The notes beneath the pieces are model-generated. The model was not told the DNA's origin, did no database searches, and saw nothing but the letters and a program-made list of their open reading frames with translations. A program made the translations under genes and the position numbers. 6,863 nucleotides of DNA from Oscillospiraceae bacterium. Lineage in GTDB: Bacteria; Bacillota; Clostridia; Oscillospirales; Oscillospiraceae. Positions 1-6,774 of this stretch are shown in pieces. Location of the stretch: contig WRMX01000049.1 in NCBI GenBank assembly GCA_009776905.1, positions 11,967-18,829 of the forward strand, in the 5' to 3' direction. Numbering within the stretch: position 1 is the first letter of the stretch; every line of letters begins with the position of its first letter.

Positions 1-162
1 CCTACGAACTCGATCAGGGTCGAAAACGATACAAGATATGTGTTCATATATGAAAACGGATTGCTGATCAAGCGGTATATTACCATCGGTCTTGCTGCGA
101 ACGGCCAAACGCAAGTTGTTTGCGGGCTTGAGGCCGGCCAGATGGTGGTAACTCGATTCTAG
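1..162 (+). CDS. Efflux adaptor (membrane-fusion) subunit, C-terminal end, partial
   Basis: Frame 1 is open from the window edge to a TAG at 160-162, giving 53 residues; the start lies upstream. The residues run from a YVFIYENGLLIKRYITIGL stretch through NGQTQVVCGLEAGQMVV. This is the usual end of MacA/HlyD/RND-type periplasmic adaptor subunits: a short beta segment in which a value is displayed ('V.V.E.G....R.V..G'), then a glycine-rich turn and a 'GL..G..VV' strand forming the membrane-proximal domain. In this family the protein sits outside the cytoplasmic membrane and works with a MacB-like ABC exporter; in Gram-positive bacteria comparable adaptors occur without an outer-membrane channel. 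The large FtsX-like permease follows 80 bases downstream on the same strand, which supports the call. Only the tail is visible, so the family subtype, lipoprotein signal or anchor cannot be judged. Confidence 0.72.
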   Translation, partial: PTNSIRVENDTRYVFIYENGLLIKRYITIGLAANGQTQVVCGLEAGQMVVTRF

Positions 163-184
163 CGACCTCGCGCGCATCCGCTTG

Positions 185-208
185 TGTCCGAGCGCCCGGG
201 CCCGGACA
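185..208 (+). other. GC-rich imperfect inverted repeat between adaptor and permease genes
   Basis: TGTCCG (185-190) pairs with CGGACA (203-208). After one A-C mismatch, two further pairs form, leaving a loop of about 6 bases. No T-run follows, so it does not look like an intrinsic terminator. It lies 15 bases upstream of the permease Shine-Dalgarno site and could be an mRNA structure affecting stability or relative expression of adaptor and permease; that role is inference. Confidence 0.35.
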
Positions 209-242
209 GAAACGATACTCACGTAAGGAGCAGTGGTATACA

Positions 243-3098
243 TTGATTTCATTTTTATTGCGAAAAATGTGGAAAAACAAGTGGATGATGCTATGCTTGC
301 TGATCGGCAACATTCTGCTGGTCGGCATCGTATCGGGCACCCCGCTATATTCGGAAGCGATCATGCAGCGCATCCTCATCAAGGATATGCAGCAGATTCA
401 AGTCAGCAAAAACATCCACCCGGCGACGTCCGAGCTGCAATATAGGTTTTATGGCATCAAGCAGGAATCGAGCGTGGCTACGTATGAAAGAACCCGCGAC
501 CAGCTCGTTCCGCAGCTCATGGACGACCTGGACCTGCCCGTGCTCAATATGGTGCAGAGCCTGACGTTGGATGGAGTGTTTTGCTACCCTGTCGATCAAA
601 GGGAAGAAAATCCGCGCCCCCGCGAAGTCAGCTTAGTGTCGTATGAGGGGCAAGCGGAGCATTTGAGGCTGCTCCAGGGGCGCATGCCTGCTGATTCGAT
701 TGTCGAGGGTAATATTATCGAGTTCATCGCCAGCGAAAGAGCTGTTTCAACGCATGACCTACTGCTCAACGAACTCATGTACGCTTCAATCGTTACAAGG
801 CTAAATGAAGATAATGAGAGGCCCACGCCACAGTTATATATGATGCTCGTTGGAATCTATGAGGGGAGCGACAGCGAAGAATTATACTGGACGAAAAACC
901 CGAACAATTTTACAAACCTCGTTTTAGTTTCGGACAAGCTCATCAACAATGTATACATTGAAAACTATGACAAGGCATATTCGATAACTTCGTCATGGAT
1001 CATCATGCTTGATTACAACAGCCTTCGCGCGGAGAATGTCGCCGGGTATCAGACCGCCGACGCAAAGCTGAAAGCGCAGTTCAATTCGGGCGGCGCGTGG
1101 TGGTATGGGGAAAACTTCATCAGCGCGTTGGAGGAATACTCGCTCCGCGCTTCAAAGCTGAGCTTGTCCTTGCTGGTGCTTCAAGTCCCCATCTACGTGT
1201 TGATGGCGTTTTATATCTTTATGGTTTCGCGCCAGATATTGCAGTTGGAGCAAAACGACATTTCTGTGCTGAAGAGCAGGGGCGCGAGCAGGGGGCAGAT
1301 ATTCACGATTTACCTCCTGCAAAGCTTGTTCGTCGCAGCGTTGAGCTTGGCGGCGGGGGTGCCTTTAGGCATGGCTGTGTGCAGAATTCTGGGGGCGTCA
1401 AGCGGATTTTTGACGCTTGCCTCCCGATATTCTTTGGCATTGAAATTAAGCAACACGACCCTTGTCTATTCGGCGGCCGCCGCGCTCGCGTCCATTTTGA
1501 TGATGCTCGCTCCGGTGGTGCGGTTTTCGCGCATCGCCATCGTCGACTACAAACGGAACAAGTATGGTAGAATCAAAAAACCGTTGTGGCAGCGGTCATT
1601 TCTCGACATCCTTTCCTTTGGCCTTTCATTATATGCGCTATATAACTTCAACAGCCAGCGCGAAATAATCGCCAGGGCTGTAACCGACGCGCGAACGGTC
1701 GATCCCGTGTTGTTCCTGTCGTCCTCGCTGTTCATAGTCGGGATGGGGCTTTTATGCCTGCGGTTGTTTCCGCTGCTTGTGAGATTGATTTTCCAAATCG
1801 GAAAAAGAAAGTGGGCGCCGTCGCTGCATGTGTCGCTGCTGCGCATCATCCGCTCGGCAGGAGAAGAGCAGTTTGTGATGATATTCCTTGTTTTTACGCT
1901 CGCTGTGGGCATATTCAGCGCGAAGGCGGCAAGGACAATCAACCAAAACAGCGACGACCAAATCATGCAGCAAGTAGGCACCGACGTCGTGCTTGCCGAG
2001 GGGTGGAGCGATAACCGCCCGCCCATGGGCATGGGCAGCCCTCAGCTTCCGATCGGTTTTAAGCTAATATATTATGAGCCGGACTTCGAACGTTTCACGG
2101 GATTGGAGCAGGTGGACTCCATTGCGCAAGTCCAGGTCACCGAAGTCACCCTGAGGCGGACGAGAAACGAGGATGTTAGCGCCAAACTAATGGCCATCGA
2201 TACGAAAGACTTTGGAAATACGCTGTGGTATCGCAATGACTTGCTTCCGGTCCATATCAACAATTTCCTGAACTCGCTTGCTTCGCGGGATGACGGGCTG
2301 CTTTTGTCGATGAATTTTAAAACCAGCCAAAACTATAGAGTCGGGCAAACGTTCGCGTTTTATAACGGCGAGGGTGAAGCAGTCGAGGGAGTGATATCCG
2401 GATTTGTCGATAACTGGCCCGGATATACCGCCGTGAAGACCGTCATCGACCCGAATGGAGTCAGGGTTCAGGAGGATCAATTCCTTATTGTTGCGAATTT
2501 GGCGTATGTCCAATCTTTTTGGGGCGTGTATCCGTATCAAATATGGATGAAGACCAACACGCCGACCAATGCGTTCGTTTATGATCTGATCAATGAAAAA
2601 GTCCAAAGGCTCATCTTCTTTGAGGATGCGAAGGCAAATGTCGTGGAGAGCAAGGGCGACCCGATATTGCAGGGGACCAACGGCGTCCTCACCGTCGGGT
2701 TCATCATGTCACTGGTGGTGTGTTTCACCGGGTTTCTCATATATTGGATTTTGTCGATAAGGTCGCGCGTGTTGCAGTTCGGCGTTTTCCGCGCCATCGG
2801 CATGACAAAGAGGAACATCATCGGCATACTCATCAGCGAGCAAGTATGCACGACATTGATGTCAGTTGCGATAGGCACCGTAGTCGGCGAAGTCAGTTCG
2901 CGGTTTTTCATTCCGCTGATCCAAATCTCGTACAACGCGTCGGACCAGGTGATCCCGCTACTGCTTTTTTCCGAGAAGCAGGACTATGTCAACCTCTTTT
3001 CCGTCATAGGATTGATGATACTTATATGTTTGGCCGTGCTGGGCGCGATCATCTCCAGGTTGAAGATCGCCCAGGCGTTGAAGCTTGGGGAGGATTGA
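243..3098 (+). CDS. ABC transporter permease, FtsX/MacB-like, two modules in one chain
   Basis: This 951-residue membrane protein is probably the transmembrane part of a type VII (MacB/LolCE-like) ABC exporter. By hydrophobicity I see about ten membrane segments: residues 13-31, 306-328, 350-378, 405-427, 451-468, 488-512, 543-560, 816-838, 860-885 and 917-939. Large extracytoplasmic domains lie at about 32-305 and 561-815. Each half ends in an FtsX-type three-helix block, with matching coupling-helix motifs LKSRGASRGQI (343-353) and FRAIGMTKRNI (849-859), which indicates an internal duplication. At 951 residues it is far longer than single-module MacB-like permeases; two modules in one chain make a full transporter likely from one polypeptide. 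The TTG start is chosen because TAAGGAG (224-230) lies 12 bases upstream and the hydrophobic N-terminus begins at once; ATG at 267 is in frame but lacks a ribosome binding site. It is followed 3 bases later by ATPase 1. The substrate is unknown. Confidence 0.9.
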   Translation: MISFLLRKMWKNKWMMLCLLIGNILLVGIVSGTPLYSEAIMQRILIKDMQQIQVSKNIHPATSELQYRFYGIKQESSVATYERTRDQLVPQLMDDLDLPVLNMVQSLTLDGVFCYPVDQREENPRPREVSLVSYEGQAEHLRLLQGRMPADSIVEGNIIEFIASERAVSTHDLLLNELMYASIVTRLNEDNERPTPQLYMMLVGIYEGSDSEELYWTKNPNNFTNLVLVSDKLINNVYIENYDKAYSITSSWIIMLDYNSLRAENVAGYQTADAKLKAQFNSGGAWWYGENFISALEEYSLRASKLSLSLLVLQVPIYVLMAFYIFMVSRQILQLEQNDISVLKSRGASRGQIFTIYLLQSLFVAALSLAAGVPLGMAVCRILGASSGFLTLASRYSLALKLSNTTLVYSAAAALASILMMLAPVVRFSRIAIVDYKRNKYGRIKKPLWQRSFLDILSFGLSLYALYNFNSQREIIARAVTDARTVDPVLFLSSSLFIVGMGLLCLRLFPLLVRLIFQIGKRKWAPSLHVSLLRIIRSAGEEQFVMIFLVFTLAVGIFSAKAARTINQNSDDQIMQQVGTDVVLAEGWSDNRPPMGMGSPQLPIGFKLIYYEPDFERFTGLEQVDSIAQVQVTEVTLRRTRNEDVSAKLMAIDTKDFGNTLWYRNDLLPVHINNFLNSLASRDDGLLLSMNFKTSQNYRVGQTFAFYNGEGEAVEGVISGFVDNWPGYTAVKTVIDPNGVRVQEDQFLIVANLAYVQSFWGVYPYQIWMKTNTPTNAFVYDLINEKVQRLIFFEDAKANVVESKGDPILQGTNGVLTVGFIMSLVVCFTGFLIYWILSIRSRVLQFGVFRAIGMTKRNIIGILISEQVCTTLMSVAIGTVVGEVSSRFFIPLIQISYNASDQVIPLLLFSEKQDYVNLFSVIGLMILICLAVLGAIISRLKIAQALKLGED
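3087..3094 (+). promoter_or_regulatory. Ribosome binding site of ATPase 1
   Basis: GGGGAGGA lies inside the last codons of the permease, 7 bases before the ATG at 3102. It fixes the start of ATPase 1 and indicates translation from the same message as the permease. Confidence 0.7.
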
Positions 3099-3101
3099 CA
3101 T

Positions 3102-3773
3102 ATGGAAGTTTTGCGCGCGACCGGCATAAAGCGGTGCTACAATTCCGGGGGAGAGGCTTTCTGGGCTCTGAAAGGCATGGACCTGGCGATAGAGGAAAAG
3201 CAGCTGGCCATTTTCAGGGGGATATCAGGTTCCGGGAAGACGACGCTAATGAACATTCTGGGCGCGTTGGACCCACCTACAGAGGGCGACGTGTTCTTTT
3301 GCGGCGAATCGATTGCGCGTGCTTCGGAGCGCAAGCGTGACATGCTTCGCAGGAAAGAAATGGGTTTTGTGTTCCAGTCGCTGGCTCTGGTTTCCATGAT
3401 GACGGCATATGAAAACGTCGAGTTCATACTGCGGATCAATGGATACCCCATTAAGGAGCGGAAGAGCAGGGTGGAAGAATGCCTTGCTTTGGTGGGCTTG
3501 ACGTCGCGCATGCACCATCTTTCGCAGGAACTCAGCGGAGGCGAGCAGCAACGCGTCGCTATTGCCCGTGCCATCGCGCACAGGCCTAAGGTCATCTTTG
3601 CCGACGAGCCGACAGCCGAGCTCGACACAATCACGGGCTTGCAGGTCGTCAAGGTCTTCAAAGACCTGACCGAGCAAGAAAACGTGACGGTCGTCCTTGC
3701 CACCCATGACCCCGGCTTGATGTTTGCTGCTGACGTGCTATATGAAATGGAAGATGGTGAGATCATCCGGTGA
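3102..3773 (+). CDS. ABC transporter ATP-binding protein 1 (LolD/MacB-type)
   Basis: This 223-residue cytoplasmic ATPase belongs to the exporter-type group that powers FtsX-like permeases. All catalytic motifs are visible: Walker A GISGSGKT (40-47), Q-loop Gln92 in FVFQS, signature LSGGEQQ (144-150), Walker B VIFADEP with catalytic Glu169, D-loop AELD ending at Asp175, and the switch histidine His202 in ATHD. Its length is that of a bare LolD-like domain with no extra tail. The ATG is well supported by a Shine-Dalgarno site 7 bases upstream. The gene starts 3 bases after the permease stop and its own stop overlaps the GTG of the next ATPase. Since one permease with two modules is followed by two different ATPases, I infer that it pairs with its neighbour as a heterodimer. 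Both seem catalytically competent, with no degenerate site seen. Confidence 0.93.
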   Translation: MEVLRATGIKRCYNSGGEAFWALKGMDLAIEEKQLAIFRGISGSGKTTLMNILGALDPPTEGDVFFCGESIARASERKRDMLRRKEMGFVFQSLALVSMMTAYENVEFILRINGYPIKERKSRVEECLALVGLTSRMHHLSQELSGGEQQRVAIARAIAHRPKVIFADEPTAELDTITGLQVVKVFKDLTEQENVTVVLATHDPGLMFAADVLYEMEDGEIIR

Positions 3774-4702
3774 ATGAAGTCTATGATTTTGAAAAATATG
3801 TCGTCATATGCGACACCCTGGTCAAGATATATAAGACAAGGGATATCGAGGTGCTTGCCCTGCAAGGGTTGGACTTGCAAATCGAATATGGCGAGATCAT
3901 AGCGATCATCGGCAATAGCGGAAGCGGGAAGTCAACGCTCTTGAACATGATCGGAGGCCTCGACAAGCCGTCAGCGGGAGGATTATTCGTCGATGGCATC
4001 GATTTGCTGAAGATGCGCGAGAAGGACGTTCCGGCTTTTAAGACGGGCACGGTCGGGTTTGTTTGGCAAAACAACGCGCGAAACCTCATCCCATATTTGA
4101 CAGCTCTGGAAAACGTTATGATGCCCATGCAGTTCAACAAACTCGAAAGCGTGGCGAATAAAAAGGAGAGGGCGCGTGAACTGCTGGACTTGACGGATAT
4201 CGGCAAGAGGGCGGGGCATAAGCTCAACCAGCTCTCCGGAGGCGAGCAGCAGCGGGTCGCGATAGCGCTCGCCTTGGCAAATCATCCGAAGATCCTTCTG
4301 GCCGACGAACCGACCGGTTCCGTAGACACAAAGACGACGGAAGTGATCATGGATGTGTTTCGCTCCGTCAACAAGGCGCTGGGCACGACGATCATCATTG
4401 TCACCCATGACAGGCAGATATCAAAAAAAGTTCAGCGCGCGGTCGCCATCCGCGATGGGAAGACAAGCAGCGAGTTCATCATGCGCCCGAGCATTTCCGT
4501 GCAGATGGGGAGCATTTCCGGGTTTTCTTCCGGCGACATTGACGAAAGCACGCAGCAGGAGTTCGCGGTGCTGGACAAGGCGGGACGCGTGCAGATCCCC
4601 GGGGAATTCCTCGAGCAATTGGGTCTGGGGGACAACAAGGTGCATATAAGCATGGACGGGAGCAAGCAAATCGTGCTCAGCGCGCCAAAATACAACGAAT
4701 GA
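3770..4702 (+). CDS. ABC transporter ATP-binding protein 2 with AbrB/MazE-like C-terminal extension
   Basis: This 310-residue protein has a LolD/MacB-type ATPase at about residues 12-235. Its motifs are Walker A GNSGSGKS (48-55), Q-loop Gln100 in FVWQN, signature LSGGEQQ (155-161), Walker B ILLADEP with Glu180, D-loop Asp186 and switch His213. It is about 85 residues longer than ATPase 1. After a linker rich in Ser, Gly and acidic residues (about 240-262), residues 264-305 read FAVLDKAGRVQIPGEFLEQLG and then a beta-rich end. That is the pattern of AbrB/SpoVT/MazE swapped-hairpin domains ('vDkaGRv.IP.e.r..LGl..gd.v.i......i.l'). In those families the fold is a dimeric DNA-binding or dimerisation module; its job here is unknown. 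The GTG start overlaps the stop of ATPase 1 by 4 bases (GTGA), so translation is probably coupled. The extension is in frame with no sign of a frameshift. Confidence 0.92.
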   Translation: MNEVYDFEKYVVICDTLVKIYKTRDIEVLALQGLDLQIEYGEIIAIIGNSGSGKSTLLNMIGGLDKPSAGGLFVDGIDLLKMREKDVPAFKTGTVGFVWQNNARNLIPYLTALENVMMPMQFNKLESVANKKERARELLDLTDIGKRAGHKLNQLSGGEQQRVAIALALANHPKILLADEPTGSVDTKTTEVIMDVFRSVNKALGTTIIIVTHDRQISKKVQRAVAIRDGKTSSEFIMRPSISVQMGSISGFSSGDIDESTQQEFAVLDKAGRVQIPGEFLEQLGLGDNKVHISMDGSKQIVLSAPKYNE

Positions 4703-4714
4703 GCGCTGCTGTAC

Positions 4715-4770
4715 ACGCCCATGCGCTCGGATACGCCTATGTGCTCGGTATACGCCCATGCGCTCGGTAT
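4715..4770 (+). repeat. Short tandem repeat, about three copies of a 19-base unit
   Basis: Three adjacent copies lie at 4715-4732 (18 bases), 4733-4751 and 4752-4770. The third copy reads ACGCCCATGCGCTCGGTAT; the first lacks one base near its end and the second has two C-to-T differences. A degenerate fourth remnant (TTGCGCTGGTCATAT) may follow the T7 run at 4774-4780. The array fills much of the gap between the exporter operon and the MoaF-like gene. Its role is unknown: it could be a set of protein-binding sites or the product of replication slippage. Confidence 0.7.
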
Positions 4771-4811
4771 ATGTTTTTTTGCGCTGGTCATATGGAATGC
4801 GGAGCGATAGT

Positions 4812-4830
4812 ATCACATCGGCTATGTGGT
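4812..4830 (+). promoter_or_regulatory. Inverted repeat upstream of the MoaF-like gene, possible operator
   Basis: ATCACAT (4812-4818) and ATGTGGT (4824-4830) are inverted around a 5-base spacer with one G-T wobble. The site lies 29 bases before the ATG at 4860 and 13 bases before the ribosome binding site, a position that would suit an operator or a small leader hairpin. I could not find a convincing -35/-10 pair nearby, so the role is speculative. Confidence 0.25.
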
Positions 4831-4843
4831 CGTAAAAATAGAA

Positions 4844-4849
4844 AAGGAG
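4844..4849 (+). promoter_or_regulatory. Ribosome binding site of the MoaF-like gene
   Basis: AAGGAG is placed 10 bases before the ATG at 4860. The nearer ATGs at 4851 and 4854 are out of the running: the first meets a TAA after two codons and the second is followed directly by that TAA. The 4860 start is therefore decided by this site. Confidence 0.7.
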
Positions 4850-4859
4850 AATGATGTAA

Positions 4860-6692
4860 ATGTATCGGCTAAACTACACGCAACTCAATAAGAAGCAAGT
4901 GGAAGACGTACTGGCAAAAGCGACGTTCGCGCCCAAAAGCGCATCAGGCTTTTGCTCCAAACTCGTTGGGAAGACACTCAAGATTGTTCTTGACAAACTC
5001 CCCGTCGAAGGACCAAGCCTCGAATACACGTTCAAAACTGACACAAAGCTGGCTCTTATCGAAAATGGAGCAGCTGCCGTTGAGTGTGATTATGGCGCGC
5101 TATCGCTCAAAAACATCACGCTATTTTCGCACATGGTCCCTGGTACAAAAAGAGGCTATACAGTTATAGTCAACTGGGATACGACGGTCGTCACCGCATA
5201 TGAGATGTGGTTCATCGATTACGAGGGCGAAGTGATCGACACGAACGTGGCATTCCTGAATACTGAGGAAATCAGCAAGCTGCCGCCATTCATCAACCGC
5301 GAAGTGCAGCGCCAATGCTATTACGGCTATTTTGAAGAGGCGGGGAAGACGCCTCCTGAGCAGCGCGACAAGCTGACGCTGCAGCTTGAAAACTGCATGA
5401 TCAAATGGTGCGAAGACCGCGGCAAGCACAGGCTCACGACATATACATCAACGACATTTACGACGCTTGTGGAGCTTGACACTCCGGATGGCGGCGACGT
5501 GCTCACATTGGTAGCCGATTTATTGCAGATCAATGATTCGATGTTCATACACTGCTTTGGCGAGGTTGAATACTCCGGGCGCTTGTCCGTGGAGGTGTTC
5601 GATCTGTTCAGCATGAAGAAAGTCGGCGTGTGCATGGGCATAGACGAAGACGACGCATTTGAATTTGAGCTGTATAAGAGCAAAGGCGACTATCTCGGAA
5701 GATATGCGGCGTTCTTCGATTTCAACGACAAAGGCGACCAGTACTCGACATTCATTACAGACAGGATCGATTTCTCGGTCAAGGGCGCGCGCGCATCATA
5801 CCGCCCGAGCTTTATGGCAAAGAAACCGACGGTAGACGAGATTACTGAAGCATCGAAGGACATAAAGCTTTTCGGCGCGGGCATGGCCACGGAGATGGTG
5901 ATGGCATCGGCGCATACTTTGCCCGATTCGGACTACTGCGTCGGAAAAGAATGCACGTTCCGTGGCGATGACGGATACGCTGTCGATCTGCGATTCAAGA
6001 CGATAACGGAGCTGGAATATCGCATGGAAGGCGAGAAAGACTGGAAAACCGAAGTATATCGCGCCGTGGAACTCGATGAAGATTTCATCGTTTTCGGGTT
6101 CTACCGCTCCGGGTCAAACCCGCCCGCGAACTTCAGTTTTGCGATCGATTTCAACAATGGCCTGGCGACGTGCATTTCGTCCATCATGGGGTCTAAATAT
6201 GATCTGCGCGATCCCGTGCCGAGCTACCATTTTGGCATAATAGAAATGAAAGGCCTGACGCCCATCCGCATTTTCCGCCATGGCTTCACCGACGAACTCC
6301 TTGGGCGTGCCTTCACGCAGTCATATTCCGACGCTATGAGCTCCGTGCATATCTACAACGCGCCGCATTCATATTCCTGGACGATCATCAACAACGCCGC
6401 GCCCGGTTCACCCGCAAATCGCGCAGGAGGGTATGTTTGGAGCTCTCCATGCGAGTATTTGAAGTTCCGTGACGAGCTTTATGCAATGATATGGGTCGAG
6501 CAGAAATGGTCGGGCGGTCTTTGTACATTGTTCCGGAATCTGCGCACCGAGCGCGAGTGCGGCTTTGGCTATGGGCTTACGCATGATGCAAAGTCGATTG
6601 GCATGCATAAGATGGGCGCCAAATCGCGCGATGCGGGGCGCATCGACCTTTCCGGGATATTCACCCTCCACAATTTCGACGTGAAGTCATAA
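4860..6692 (+). CDS. MoaF-like protein with duplicated barrel-type domains
   Basis: This is a 610-residue protein without signal peptide or membrane segments, so probably cytosolic. Its beta-rich pattern resembles the MoaF family (lipocalin-like N- and C-terminal domains; the usual length is, as I recall, about 260 residues). The second half (about 358-600) reads like one full MoaF unit: VGKECTF..DDGYAVDLRFK at 361-380, LGRAFTQSYSDAMSSVHIYN at 481-500, then YSWTI and a C-terminal YLKFRDELYAMIWVEQ block. The first half aligns to it: FKT at 58-60 with 379-381, and residues 219-262 with 531-574 without gaps, sharing Asp226/538, Glu235/547, Ser239-Gly240/551-552, Gly256/568 and Gly260/572. About 40 residues link the halves. 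MoaF was named from the Klebsiella monoamine regulon; automatic 'molybdenum cofactor biosynthesis' labels are not a proven function. It has a strong ribosome binding site and follows the exporter after 157 bases. Ligand and role are unknown. Confidence 0.72.
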   Translation: MYRLNYTQLNKKQVEDVLAKATFAPKSASGFCSKLVGKTLKIVLDKLPVEGPSLEYTFKTDTKLALIENGAAAVECDYGALSLKNITLFSHMVPGTKRGYTVIVNWDTTVVTAYEMWFIDYEGEVIDTNVAFLNTEEISKLPPFINREVQRQCYYGYFEEAGKTPPEQRDKLTLQLENCMIKWCEDRGKHRLTTYTSTTFTTLVELDTPDGGDVLTLVADLLQINDSMFIHCFGEVEYSGRLSVEVFDLFSMKKVGVCMGIDEDDAFEFELYKSKGDYLGRYAAFFDFNDKGDQYSTFITDRIDFSVKGARASYRPSFMAKKPTVDEITEASKDIKLFGAGMATEMVMASAHTLPDSDYCVGKECTFRGDDGYAVDLRFKTITELEYRMEGEKDWKTEVYRAVELDEDFIVFGFYRSGSNPPANFSFAIDFNNGLATCISSIMGSKYDLRDPVPSYHFGIIEMKGLTPIRIFRHGFTDELLGRAFTQSYSDAMSSVHIYNAPHSYSWTIINNAAPGSPANRAGGYVWSSPCEYLKFRDELYAMIWVEQKWSGGLCTLFRNLRTERECGFGYGLTHDAKSIGMHKMGAKSRDAGRIDLSGIFTLHNFDVKS

Positions 6693-6702
6693 ATCGCTAC
6701 TT

Positions 6703-6732
6703 TTCACGCCCGTCCACCTCACCGGGCGTGAA
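6703..6732 (+). other. Perfect 10-bp inverted repeat after the MoaF-like gene (hairpin, possible terminator)
   Basis: TTCACGCCCG (6703-6712) and CGGGCGTGAA (6723-6732) are exact inverse complements around a 10-base loop, starting 10 bases after the TAA at 6690-6692. The stem would be stable, but on neither strand is it followed by a clear T-run: AATTGCAACAAAAA trails it on +. It may be a weak or processing-type 3' end of the MoaF-like transcript, or a protein-binding site before the next gene. Confidence 0.55.
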
Positions 6733-6759
6733 TTGCAACAAAAATTCTCATCATGTAAT

Positions 6760-6766
6760 AAGGAAG
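6760..6766 (+). promoter_or_regulatory. Ribosome binding site of the DUF1638-like gene
   Basis: AAGGAAG sits 8 bases before the ATG at 6775 and supports that start for the partial gene that follows. Confidence 0.6.
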
Positions 6767-6774
6767 AGTTTTCT

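Noticed and set aside
233..445. GTG start at 233 with closer spacing to the TAAGGAG site
   Set aside because: It opens a different frame that ends after 70 codons; the permease frame begins at TTG 243 and continues for 951 codons with clear membrane segments.
2720..3340. A 206-codon + frame bridging the permease end and ATPase 1
   Set aside because: It overlaps two well-supported genes in another frame, and its product is His/Arg-rich and low in recognisable pattern, as expected for a shadow frame.
3137..3880. A 247-codon open frame on the minus strand opposite the ATPase genes
   Set aside because: It lies antisense to two ATPases with complete motifs, has no recognisable domain, and follows from codon bias of the real genes.
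4701..4780. Possible intrinsic terminator after ATPase 2 (GAGCGC pairing with a GCGCTC before the T7 run)
   Set aside because: The stem copies lie 16 or 53 bases apart, and the nearer one is not next to the T-run; no compact stem directly precedes the seven T.
6733..6761. Promoter-like TTGCAA and TGTAAT boxes before the DUF1638-like gene
   Set aside because: The spacer would be 15 bases, and the -10 box abuts the ribosome binding site, so a transcript starting there would lose it.
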